Below, one piece after another: positions 25,370 through 32,406 of a DNA stretch of 40,244 nucleotides (its first letter is position 1; the number at the start of each line of letters is the position of its first letter). Position numbers and translations under genes: made by a program. The notes beneath the pieces were generated by a model that did not search any database, was not told the origin of the DNA, and worked only from the letters and a program-made list of their open reading frames with translations. The stretch comes from Lachnospiraceae bacterium. GTDB lineage: Bacteria; Bacillota; Clostridia; Lachnospirales; Lachnospiraceae. Where the stretch lies: the NCBI GenBank assembly GCA_017461865.1, contig JAFTVQ010000013.1:1-40244 (forward strand), read 5' to 3'.

Positions 25370-25399
25370 AGGCATCCGGAATGTCGGATGCCTGTTTTT
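25370..25399 (+). terminator. Hairpin at the 5' end of the pgeF transcript
   Basis: A 9-bp stem (25370-25378 with 25385-25393) closes a 6-nt loop and is followed by GTTTTT. It can terminate the yraN operon. It also lies immediately after the predicted pgeF transcription start and so would be the 5' end of that mRNA. Confidence 0.7.
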
Positions 25400-25413
25400 G
25401 TGGAGGAAAGAAT

Positions 25414-26340
25414 ATGCAAAGTATGATTCGTACAGGAAAAGATAAGGTAATAAAACAAAATCTGTTTCGCGGCCAAAGTCTGTATGGCGGGGGCTTAGAA
25501 AGCTATGAACTGGAGTACCTTACATTTCCGGTGCTTGAAAAACTTCCGGGTGTGCGTCATCTGTTTTCCACCCGTACGGGAGGCGTCAGTGAAGGCATCT
25601 ATGCTTCCATGAATCTGAGCTTTACCCGCGGGGATGATGAGCAGGCGGTATATGAAAATTTCAGGCGTATTGCGTCCGTACTGGATGCGGAGCCTTGGCA
25701 GATTGTCTGTACGGACCAGACCCATACGACCAATATAAGAGTTGTGACGGGAGAAGACATGGGGAAAGGTGTCTGCAAGGAGAAAGATTACACGGATGTG
25801 GACGGACTGATTACGAAGGAAAAAGGGATTGTGCTTGCAACCTTTTATGCAGATTGCGTACCGCTTTATTTTGTCGATCCTGTGAAAGAGGTTATCGGCC
25901 TATCGCATTCCGGCTGGAGAGGAACGGCGGATGGTATGGGAAGAGAGACCGTTCTGCGTATGCAGCAGGAGTTCGGCTGTAATCCTGCTGATATCTACGC
26001 GGCCATAGGACCGTCAATCTGCAAAGAATGTTACGAGGTGAGCCGTGATGTGGCAGAGGCTTTTGAAGCAGCTTTTGCAGCTAATGAATTCCTCAGGGAA
26101 GCGAATGCTTATTCGCAGATTATTTCCTACCGCGATGAGCAGCAGAGAGAGGCGGGAAAATGTCAGCTGGATCTTCACAAAGCAAACTGGTGGATTTTGC
26201 GAAGTGCAGGCGTTTTGCCGGAGCATATTTCCGTGACGGATGTGTGCACGGCCCATAATCCCGATTATTTGTTTTCCCACAGAAAGACAGATGGAAAACG
26301 CGGAAATCTCGGCGCATTTTTGTGTTTGGTTTCATGTTAA
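25414..26340 (+). CDS. pgeF: Peptidoglycan editing factor PgeF (YfiH/laccase-domain)
   Basis: PgeF-type proteins carry the multicopper-polyphenol-oxidase-like DUF152 fold; the E. coli member removes misincorporated residues from peptidoglycan precursors. The 308 residues contain HLFSTRTGGVSEG, TDQTHT, ADCVPLYF, GLSHSGWRGT and the C-terminal SHRKTDGKRG, with the conserved metal-site His and Cys residues visible. I chose the ATG at 25414, preceded by GGAGG at 25402-25406; the in-frame ATG at 25381 lies within the hairpin. An N-terminal extension of about 30 residues precedes the domain. Confidence 0.92.
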   Translation: MQSMIRTGKDKVIKQNLFRGQSLYGGGLESYELEYLTFPVLEKLPGVRHLFSTRTGGVSEGIYASMNLSFTRGDDEQAVYENFRRIASVLDAEPWQIVCTDQTHTTNIRVVTGEDMGKGVCKEKDYTDVDGLITKEKGIVLATFYADCVPLYFVDPVKEVIGLSHSGWRGTADGMGRETVLRMQQEFGCNPADIYAAIGPSICKECYEVSRDVAEAFEAAFAANEFLREANAYSQIISYRDEQQREAGKCQLDLHKANWWILRSAGVLPEHISVTDVCTAHNPDYLFSHRKTDGKRGNLGAFLCLVSC

Positions 26341-26381
26341 GAAAACCTTAATATTTTTCCTACTTTTGACTTAAGGTTTTC
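26341..26381. terminator. Perfect inverted repeat after pgeF
   Basis: An 11-bp perfect inverted repeat (26341-26351 with 26371-26381) starts right at the pgeF stop, with a 19-nt loop. The arm itself ends in TTTTC. It probably ends pgeF transcription; an operator for the following two-component genes is the alternative. Confidence 0.55.
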
Positions 26382-26419
26382 ATGTTTTAATTGACTCATG
26401 AACATATGGAGGTGAGGAG

Positions 26420-27109
26420 ATGGCAAACATACTTGTTTGCGACGATGATAAGGAGATTGTGGAAGCAATATCAATTTATCTGTCGCAGGAAGGCTATCAG
26501 ATTTTTAAGGCGTATGACGGATTGCAGGCGATAGAGGTGTTAAAGAACGAAGATATCCAGCTGTTGCTGATTGACATCATGATGCCGAAACTGGACGGAA
26601 TTCACGCTATGATTAAGATCCGTGAGTTTTCATCTATACCGATTCTTGTGCTTTCTGCAAAATCGGAGGACGTGGATAAGATTTTGGGTCTCAATGTGGG
26701 GGCGGATGACTATATTACAAAGCCGTTCAATCCGCTGGAATTGATTGCGAGGGTGAAATCCAGTCTCAGGAGGTACACGATGCTGGGTAGCGTAACGCCG
26801 GTGGCTGCGACAAGCTACGCCATCGGAGCACTTTTTGTCGATGATGAGGCAAAAGAAGTTAAGGTGGATGGGGAGACAGTAAAGTTGACACCGATCGAGT
26901 ACCAGATTTTGCTTTTGCTTATTAAAAATCCGGGACGTGTATTTTCCACGCAGCAGATTTACGAGAGTATTTGGAATGAAGATGCATACGGTGCAGAAAA
27001 TACAGTGGCAGTACATATCAGACATATTCGCGAAAAAATTGAAATTAATCCAAAGGAACCTCGCTATTTGAAAGTAGTTTGGGGTGTCGGATACAAGATT
27101 GAAAAGTAG
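26420..27109 (+). CDS. OmpR/PhoB family response regulator
   Basis: A 229-residue regulator. The receiver (1-120) has the acidic pocket D8-D9-D10, phospho-acceptor D52 in LLLIDIMMPKLDG, switch S79 in LVLSAK and K101 in YITKPF, all intact. The C-terminal winged helix (about 130-229) ends with VHIRHIREKIEINPKEPRY and VWGVGYK. It resembles the VanR-type group. GGAGGTGAGG precedes the ATG. Its stop TAG is part of the next gene's binding site, so it is co-expressed with the kinase. Confidence 0.95.
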   Translation: MANILVCDDDKEIVEAISIYLSQEGYQIFKAYDGLQAIEVLKNEDIQLLLIDIMMPKLDGIHAMIKIREFSSIPILVLSAKSEDVDKILGLNVGADDYITKPFNPLELIARVKSSLRRYTMLGSVTPVAATSYAIGALFVDDEAKEVKVDGETVKLTPIEYQILLLLIKNPGRVFSTQQIYESIWNEDAYGAENTVAVHIRHIREKIEINPKEPRYLKVVWGVGYKIEK

Positions 27110-27119
27110 GAGAATTGAG

Positions 27120-29654
27120 ATGGGAGAAAAAAAGAAATTAAAAGTAGGTAAGCGTGGAATAAAAAACATTTCCGCTGTTCTTTCGCAGATGTTTGCCATG
27201 GCAATGGCTGCAATTTTGCTTGTGCTGGCTATGCGTTATATTGTGTTACATGAATATTATGGTACTTATATGATTTCGCCGGGGGAAAGGGCGGAAGATT
27301 TTCAGGATACACAGACATTTCAAATGGTTTTTGAGAGTGAAATTATGGAACTTTCTCACTATTTGGCACTGTGTTCGCAGCTGGAGACAGACGGAGAATA
27401 CAATCCGGACCGGGAAGTGGATATTTTCAGGTACAAAAATCGAAAAGAAAAGACCAATATGAGTCACAAGGAATACCCGCGACTTACATATCGTGTCGGT
27501 GATCTTGTGGAATGGTTTCGTTATGGGGTTTTTTGTGGCGAATACGAGATGTCGTACGATGATGCGAAAGAGTATCTGACGGAAGAACAGATGCGTGAGC
27601 AATATGATCCTTCCTGGGAGGAAGAGGAGCAGGGAGAATTTTTTTATGCGGTGACGGTTGTTGAGGAGGAGTTTAAACCGCGGAATGTAGACAGCATTTA
27701 TAATTTGGAACTGCCGGAAGGAGTGATGCTCTCCGACGTGTTTTCGGCCATCCAGCAGGCGGCAATCGACTTGAATACGAACTATGAAGAATACATTTTG
27801 AAAAAGGAAAGGTTTTCGTCAGAAAGTAATTTTAAATATATGTATGTGGCGCCGACCGGTGAAATTGCATATACGAATCTGGAAAATAAAGAACAGCTTT
27901 CGGTGGAAGAGTTAAAGAAAGCATTTACCGGATGTAAAACATACTTAATTTATGATTATGGCAAAAATGAACTTCACAGCAACAATTTATTGGTGGATCA
28001 TGTGACGTACTATAAGTCCTATTTCCGCAATTACAGCTATTGCTTCCCGAGCGGCGGAGTGGTGTATGCAGCGGTTCAAACAAAGTCTTCCGGTGCGTTC
28101 GGTCCGTATAACAGTGAAGATTTTTATGCAGTTACCAATGAAAACCTGAAAACGATGACAGCGCCGTGGGAGCAGATTGTCGGAGCAGCAGTATTATTGG
28201 GAGTGTTGTCGCTGATTGCATTGATCGTTTTTATTATACTCCAGCCAAGAAAAAAGAGGGAAGAACTCACTTACTTTGATCGGTGGTTTACGGAGATAGC
28301 ACTCACGGTTGCTGCAGTCATGGCATGTGCAGGGATTGGTTTCGGTGCACTGGCAGTTTCTGCCTTTGTTGACCGATCAATCTTTCCGGGTATGGCTCCG
28401 CAGCAACGCGTGCAGGGATATGTAATCAGCCTTTTTGTTGCTTTCACATTTTTGTATGTAATGTTTTTATTGTTTATGGGGTCGCTTGTGCGGCGTATCA
28501 AGGCAAAAGCATTGTGGAAGGGCAGCTTATGCTACTATCTGCTGCACAATACAAAAAAGATTTTCGAAAAAATTCTGTTGTTAATCCGTAAAGTGATAGA
28601 GGAACTTGTCAATCACAAATTGTTTTTTGTGAGAACATTCGGACCGTATCTGATGTTCCTTTTTATGAACGTGAGCCTGATTTTGGTCTTTAAATATCCG
28701 GGCATTTTCCTGGCAGGTGTGTTTGATGTTCTGGTAGCAGTATATATTTATTTTGAAAACAAGGCCCGCGAGGAAATTGTGGACGGTATTACCCGGATTT
28801 GTGACGGTGATGTGGAGTACCAGATCGATACAAAGCTGTTTTTCGGTGAAAATAAGGTGATGGCCGAGGCGGTGAACAAGATCGGCGAGGCTGTGAAAAC
28901 AGCAGTCCAGATCAGTATGAAAGATGAGCGTCTGAAAGCGGATTTGATCACAAATGTATCCCATGATATTAAAACGCCGCTGACATCCATTATCAATTAT
29001 GTGGATCTTTTGAAGCGTGAAAATATTCAGGGGGATAAGGCGCGGGAGTACATTCGCATTCTTGATGAAAAGTCCCAGCGTCTCAAGCAGCTGACTCTTG
29101 ATTTAGTGGAAGCAAGCAAAATATCTTCCGGGAATATTACCCTTGAAATGAATGACTTGGATGTCAAAGAGTTGATTAAGCAGACGCTCGGGGAATATGT
29201 TGACCGGCTGGAGGAGAAAAATCTCACGATTGTAGAAAAGTATCCGGAGCAGCAAGCGATGGTGCATGCGGATTCCAGACATATGTGGCGCATTTTTGAA
29301 AACCTGTTTTTGAATATCGGCAAATATGCCATGGAAGGAACAAGAGTGTATGTGGATGTGGCAGTGACGGACGATGCAAAAGGCGGAACTTTTGTGTCCG
29401 GTGACGGAACAGATTTGCCTGCGCATACCGAGATGGTTGAAATAGTGCTGAAAAATATTTCTGCACAGCCGCTCAATATTCCGGCGGAGGAACTGACGGA
29501 GCGATTTATCCGGGGCGATGTGTCACGCAGCACGGAAGGAAGCGGTCTCGGGCTTTCCATCGCGCAGAACCTGACGAGTGCCCAGGGCGGAGAGTTTAAA
29601 ATACATTTGGACGGAGATTTGTTTAAGGTTATACTTCAGTTTCCGAGGAAATAG
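27120..29654 (+). CDS. Large multi-pass sensor histidine kinase
   Basis: An 844-residue kinase with unusual topology. One membrane segment (17-44) is followed by an extracytoplasmic domain of about 300 residues. Four or five more segments follow at about 350-374, 391-418, 431-457 and 503-546, then a short HAMP-like linker. The kinase core is complete: H615 in NVSHDIKTPLTSI, N-box N728/N732, and G-box GSGLGLSIA at 807-815. I chose the ATG at 27120 with TAGGAG just upstream. The multi-pass block between sensor and kinase suggests membrane or envelope sensing. The signal is unknown; no transporter or resistance gene lies next to it. Confidence 0.92.
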   Translation: MGEKKKLKVGKRGIKNISAVLSQMFAMAMAAILLVLAMRYIVLHEYYGTYMISPGERAEDFQDTQTFQMVFESEIMELSHYLALCSQLETDGEYNPDREVDIFRYKNRKEKTNMSHKEYPRLTYRVGDLVEWFRYGVFCGEYEMSYDDAKEYLTEEQMREQYDPSWEEEEQGEFFYAVTVVEEEFKPRNVDSIYNLELPEGVMLSDVFSAIQQAAIDLNTNYEEYILKKERFSSESNFKYMYVAPTGEIAYTNLENKEQLSVEELKKAFTGCKTYLIYDYGKNELHSNNLLVDHVTYYKSYFRNYSYCFPSGGVVYAAVQTKSSGAFGPYNSEDFYAVTNENLKTMTAPWEQIVGAAVLLGVLSLIALIVFIILQPRKKREELTYFDRWFTEIALTVAAVMACAGIGFGALAVSAFVDRSIFPGMAPQQRVQGYVISLFVAFTFLYVMFLLFMGSLVRRIKAKALWKGSLCYYLLHNTKKIFEKILLLIRKVIEELVNHKLFFVRTFGPYLMFLFMNVSLILVFKYPGIFLAGVFDVLVAVYIYFENKAREEIVDGITRICDGDVEYQIDTKLFFGENKVMAEAVNKIGEAVKTAVQISMKDERLKADLITNVSHDIKTPLTSIINYVDLLKRENIQGDKAREYIRILDEKSQRLKQLTLDLVEASKISSGNITLEMNDLDVKELIKQTLGEYVDRLEEKNLTIVEKYPEQQAMVHADSRHMWRIFENLFLNIGKYAMEGTRVYVDVAVTDDAKGGTFVSGDGTDLPAHTEMVEIVLKNISAQPLNIPAEELTERFIRGDVSRSTEGSGLGLSIAQNLTSAQGGEFKIHLDGDLFKVILQFPRK

Positions 29655-29695
29655 CTTGTTTCCTGCATCTTGGATATATAAATAAAAAATATGTG

Positions 29696-29733
29696 AAAAT
29701 ACCCGAGGTCTTGCCGGATCTCGGGTATTTTAT
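29696..29733 (+). terminator. Terminator of the two-component operon
   Basis: A 12-bp perfect stem (29696-29707 with 29720-29731) closes a 12-nt loop, with A and T runs at its base. The arms contain ATACCC and GGGTAT, the same hexamer repeated through the next 1.2 kb. Confidence 0.85.
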
Positions 29734-29749
29734 TAATAAAAATTGATAC

Positions 29750-29762
29750 ATACCCAAAGCAT
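29750..29762. repeat. ATACCC-type arm, partner of the left hairpin
   Basis: ATACCCAAAGCA begins here and is complementary, apart from three extra Ts, to the ATTGC-T6-GGGTAT stretch at 29793-29809. It therefore competes with the 29831-29843 arm for the same partner. Confidence 0.6.
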
Positions 29763-29796
29763 TGTTTTTAAGTAGGGAAAAGAGAAATAATCATTG

Positions 29797-29843
29797 CTTT
29801 TTTGGGTATTTTTAGGAAATTATTTGTAATATACCCAAAAAAG
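29797..29843. repeat. Left hairpin element (GGGTAT-N21-ATACCC)
   Basis: A 13-bp perfect inverted repeat (29797-29809 with 29831-29843) with a 21-nt loop. It shares the 13 bases at 29802-29814, starting TTGGGTAT, with a copy at 30891-30903 on the other side of the nuclease-like gene. The 304-base stretch from 29655 to 29958 otherwise holds only the terminator, the 29750 arm and the promoter described below. Confidence 0.7.
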
Positions 29844-29874
29844 AAAAATATTAAAAATAAGTGCCTGTAAGTAA

Positions 29875-29904
29875 TTGACATATAACAAAGAAAGTGTTTA
29901 TATA
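29875..29904 (+). promoter_or_regulatory. Promoter of the nuclease-like gene
   Basis: A perfect TTGACA (29875-29880), an 18-base spacer and TATATA (29899-29904). The transcript would begin near 29911 and so exclude the left hairpin element. Confidence 0.65.
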
Positions 29905-29930
29905 TAGAAATCGTCGGATGAAAAATCATT

Positions 29931-29949
29931 AAAGGAGGTTGTTGCTATT
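29931..29949 (+). promoter_or_regulatory. Strong ribosome binding site with possible ATT start
   Basis: AAAGGAGG (29931-29938) is a perfect Shine-Dalgarno, but the first in-frame ATG is 20 bases further on. An in-frame ATT at 29947 is exactly 8 bases away, and no ATG, GTG or TTG is in frame between. A rare ATT start is possible. Confidence 0.45.
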
Positions 29950-29958
29950 TATAAGAAA

Positions 29959-30717
29959 ATGATACAAAGAGCAGAAGTATTGGAAGCTCAGATTCATGAT
30001 CTCAAGTCTATGATTAAAAAAATGCCACCCGGTAACTTATCCATTGCCCGTAACGGTAAAAATTATAAATGGTATCATATGCTGGGCGGAAAAGCGATTT
30101 ATCTGCCCAAAAAGGAAAGAAAACTTGCACAGCAACTGGCACATAAAAAATATCTAAGTCATACACTGGAACATAAAGTTCAAGAAAAACAAGCAATTCA
30201 ATTCTATCTTAATCACTATAAAACCCCCAATAAAATTGAAAAGATGTTAAGTTGTCCGGAATTTCTGGAATTACTTGGTTCTAATTTTAAAATACAGACA
30301 AAAAATTTGGATGAATGGTTACGGGAAGAGTATGAACAGAATCAACAACATCCTGAAAATTTGATTCATAAAAGTTGTTCGGGAAATACGCTCAGATCAA
30401 AGTCTGAAGCAATTATTGATATGATGTTGTTTATGAGCAAAATACCTTTTCGATATGAATGTGCTCTGGCCTTGGGTGAGATGATCATTTATCCGGATTT
30501 TACCATAAAACATCCAAAAACCGGAGAACTGTATTATTGGGAACATTTCGGAATGATGGACAAATCCGATTATTCAAAAAATGCATTTTCGAAACTGCAA
30601 CTCTATATAGATCATAAAATTATTCCAACAAAAAATTTGATTATTACATTTGAAACAAAAGATTGTCCGCTTACTCCTGAACATGTTGAAAAGGTCATAC
30701 AATATTATTTTGGTTGA
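29959..30717 (+). CDS. PD-(D/E)XK nuclease-like protein, accessory
   Basis: A 252-residue protein (256 if it starts at ATT 29947). The N-terminal half is charged and helical (about 1-135), including the small segment GKNYKWYHMLGGKAIYLPK. The C-terminal half resembles a PD-(D/E)XK fold: E150 in LRSKSEAIID, then RYEC, D180 in IYPDFTI, and E195 in YYWEHFGMMD. The third-position Lys of the E-x-K motif is not in its usual place; H196 follows E195 directly. I recall similar C-terminal domains in clostridial hypothetical proteins but cannot name a characterised member. The gene is AT-rich, with codon use unlike the core genes around it, stands alone with its own promoter, and is bracketed by ATACCC/GGGTAT repeats. 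No transposase, phage or restriction motif accompanies it. Confidence 0.65.
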   Translation: MIQRAEVLEAQIHDLKSMIKKMPPGNLSIARNGKNYKWYHMLGGKAIYLPKKERKLAQQLAHKKYLSHTLEHKVQEKQAIQFYLNHYKTPNKIEKMLSCPEFLELLGSNFKIQTKNLDEWLREEYEQNQQHPENLIHKSCSGNTLRSKSEAIIDMMLFMSKIPFRYECALALGEMIIYPDFTIKHPKTGELYYWEHFGMMDKSDYSKNAFSKLQLYIDHKIIPTKNLIITFETKDCPLTPEHVEKVIQYYFG

Positions 30718-30760
30718 CTGCATGTTTTCGGTGTAATTTATGCTGCTTTAAATAGTTGCA

Positions 30761-30794
30761 TGGGTATATATGGAAAAATTAGTTGAAATACCCA
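30761..30794. repeat. Right hairpin element 1 (TGGGTAT-N20-ATACCCA)
   Basis: A 7-bp perfect inverted repeat with a 20-nt loop. The loop resembles that of the left element (both hold GGAAA, then ATTA or TTAT, then TTG). It follows the nuclease-like gene by 43 bases. Confidence 0.6.
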
Positions 30795-30810
30795 GTATTA
30801 TGCGTATAAA

Positions 30811-30817
30811 AGGGTAT
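30811..30817. repeat. Single GGGTAT copy
   Basis: AGGGTAT without an immediate partner, between right elements 1 and 2. The surrounding 30718-31041 stretch holds only these repeats, a purine-rich tandem repeat and the prs terminator. Confidence 0.4.
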
Positions 30818-30890
30818 TTGCGAATAAAAAAAGAGATATTGCTCCAAAAAAATAAATTTTCAAATAAAATTGTCATAGATAGCGGGAATT

Positions 30891-30928
30891 TTGGGTATTT
30901 TTAATGCGTTTTTTCTTATATACCCATG
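30891..30928. repeat. Right hairpin element 2 (TTGGGTAT-N21-ATACCCA)
   Basis: GGGTAT at 30893-30898 and ATACCC at 30920-30925 are 21 bases apart, as in the left element. The first 13 bases are identical to 29802-29814. The right arm (30917-30928) is also a perfect 12-bp complement of 30759-30770, so elements 1 and 2 can pair over a distance. Confidence 0.65.
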
Positions 30929-30975
30929 GCAGGAAAAAAGAGAAGGAGAAAAAAGAACAGGAGAAAAAAGAACAG
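30929..30975. repeat. 15-bp purine-rich tandem repeat
   Basis: GGAGAAAAAAGAACA occurs twice in tandem from 30945 to 30974, with a degenerate third copy before it. It is a short minisatellite between the right hairpins and the prs terminator. Confidence 0.6.
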
Positions 30976-30983
30976 CAGAAGCA

Positions 30984-31019
30984 TAAAAAAACAACCACCG
31001 GAACAAAGCCGGTGATTGT
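30984..31019 (-). terminator. Terminator of prs
   Basis: Read leftward, CCGGTG-type arms (31009-31014 with 30996-31001) extend past one mismatch to a 10-bp interrupted stem and run into seven Ts on the minus strand. It lies 23 bases beyond the prs stop. Confidence 0.82.
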
Positions 31020-31041
31020 AGATTTTTCATTGTATAAAGTT

Positions 31042-32229
31042 CTAAATATAAATATCTTCCCTGGCATTATATTTGCGGACAACCTCGTGAATCTTCTCGG
31101 TTGGAGTGAGAACATTTTCCATGGAAATGTCATGATTCATGAAGTCGATAATACTGGCGAGGAATTTGCTCATGTCTGCCTCAGCAAAATATACGCGGTC
31201 TTTTACTTCCTGAGGGAGGTAATTTAAGTTGGTACATACCACGCGGTCAAAGTAGCCTTTTTCGTAAGCTGCGTCAAACGCTTTCAAACCTTCCGTAAAG
31301 AGACCGAACGTACAGCAGATGAAAACGCGGTTTGCGTTCATTTCTTTTAACTGCTTTGCTGTATCAATCATACTTCCGCCGGATGCAATCATATCATCAA
31401 TGATGATAACGTCTTTGCCGTCGATGTTGTCACCGAGGAACTCATGGGCGACAATCGGATTTTTTCCGTTTACAATTTTGGAATAGTCGCGTCTCTTATA
31501 AAACATACCGGTATCTACGCCGAGAACGGTAGAGAAGTATACGGCGCGGTCCAGAGCACCTTCATCCGGACTGATGACAATCATGTGATCTTTGTCAATG
31601 ATGAGATCTTTTTCGTAATGAAGAAGAGAACGGATAAACTGATAAGGCGGTGTAAAATTGTCAAAGCCTTTCAGCGGTGTTGCATTCTGGACTCTTGGAT
31701 CATGAGCGTCAAAAGTAATAAAGTTAGATACGCCCATGTCGCTGAGTTCTTTTAACGCGTAAGCACAGTCTAACGACTCGCGACCGCTTCTTTTGTGCTG
31801 CCGTCCTTCGTATAAGAAAGGCATTACAACGTTGATACGGTGTGCTTTTCCGGCAATGGCCGCAATCATTCGTTTTAAATCCTGATAATGATCATCCGGT
31901 GATTTGTGGTTTTCAAAACCGTTGATCGTATATGTAAGGCTGTGATTGGTAACGTCTACTAAGAGAAATACGTCATCACCGCGTACGGATTCTTTTAAGA
32001 TACCCTTGCTTTCTCCGCTGCCGAAACGTGGGCAGGAAGCATTGATCAGATAGTTGTCAACAGAATATTCACGGAAAGCAGGATCTTCCTTGATGCTGTT
32101 ATTTACATTTTTGCGGAAATCCACAAGATATTCATTGACGCGGTCGCCGAGTTCTTTACAACTGTCCAAAGCTAAAATTTTCAGCGGTGCGACCGGCATT
32201 GCATGTTCAAGTTCAGCTAAATTTGGCAT
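31042..32229 (-). CDS. prs: Ribose-phosphate pyrophosphokinase, long form
   Basis: The enzyme makes PRPP from ribose 5-phosphate and ATP for nucleotide, His and Trp synthesis. Visible motifs are the ATP-binding flexible loop around YEGRQHKRSGRESLD (140-154), the catalytic-region DAHDP (174-178) and the PRPP-binding loop IIIDDMIASGGSM (275-287). At 395 residues it is about 80 longer than the usual 315. The extra length lies mainly before residue 120, where the segment SIKEDPAFREYSVDNY replaces the compact class I start. This long form occurs in clostridia and some regulatory residues of class I enzymes may differ. CCGGAGG precedes the ATG. Confidence 0.92.
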   Translation of the reverse strand: MPNLAELEHAMPVAPLKILALDSCKELGDRVNEYLVDFRKNVNNSIKEDPAFREYSVDNYLINASCPRFGSGESKGILKESVRGDDVFLLVDVTNHSLTYTINGFENHKSPDDHYQDLKRMIAAIAGKAHRINVVMPFLYEGRQHKRSGRESLDCAYALKELSDMGVSNFITFDAHDPRVQNATPLKGFDNFTPPYQFIRSLLHYEKDLIIDKDHMIVISPDEGALDRAVYFSTVLGVDTGMFYKRRDYSKIVNGKNPIVAHEFLGDNIDGKDVIIIDDMIASGGSMIDTAKQLKEMNANRVFICCTFGLFTEGLKAFDAAYEKGYFDRVVCTNLNYLPQEVKDRVYFAEADMSKFLASIIDFMNHDISMENVLTPTEKIHEVVRKYNAREDIYI

Positions 32230-32274
32230 AATAACCTCCGGTAATATTGAGTGATTTAAAATTCATCGTCTATA

Positions 32275-32303
32275 TTTATAACATAGAAACGCGGGAAACT
32301 CAA
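32275..32303 (-). promoter_or_regulatory. Promoter of prs
   Basis: On the minus strand, TTGAGT (32303-32298), a 17-base spacer and TATAAA (32280-32275), 46 bases before the ATG. It is divergent from the der promoter, with about 15 bases between the two -35 boxes. Confidence 0.65.
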
Positions 32304-32318
32304 GAAGCTATCAAAAAC

Positions 32319-32347
32319 TTTACAATCTTCGCGGAATATTGTAAAAT
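32319..32347 (+). promoter_or_regulatory. Promoter of der-plsY-gpsA
   Basis: TTTACA (32319-32324), a 17-base spacer and TAAAAT (32342-32347), 60 bases before the der start. Confidence 0.68.
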
Positions 32348-32406
32348 CAAGAGGTATGTGTGTCGGTGAGGGACGTGAGCCCCGATCGGCAGATAAGGAG
32401 ATAGAC

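Noticed and set aside
26366..26392. TTGACT as a -35 box for the response regulator
   Set aside because: No acceptable -10 hexamer lies 16-18 bases downstream, and the site is within the inverted repeat after pgeF.
29699..30925. ATACCC/GGGTAT array as a CRISPR
   Set aside because: The repeated core is 6-7 bases, orientation alternates, spacing is irregular outside the hairpins, a gene lies in the middle, and there are no cas genes.
29655..31041. Insertion sequence or transposon
   Set aside because: No transposase or recombinase motif is present and no target-site duplication could be defined by eye. It is kept as a hypothesis for an unusual cassette, not called as a mobile element.
30904..31227. 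107-codon rightward reading frame with an N-terminal Lys/Glu repeat
   Set aside because: It lacks a ribosome binding site, starts inside a hairpin repeat, and its second half is antisense to prs. The Lys/Glu run is just the translation of the purine-rich tandem repeat.
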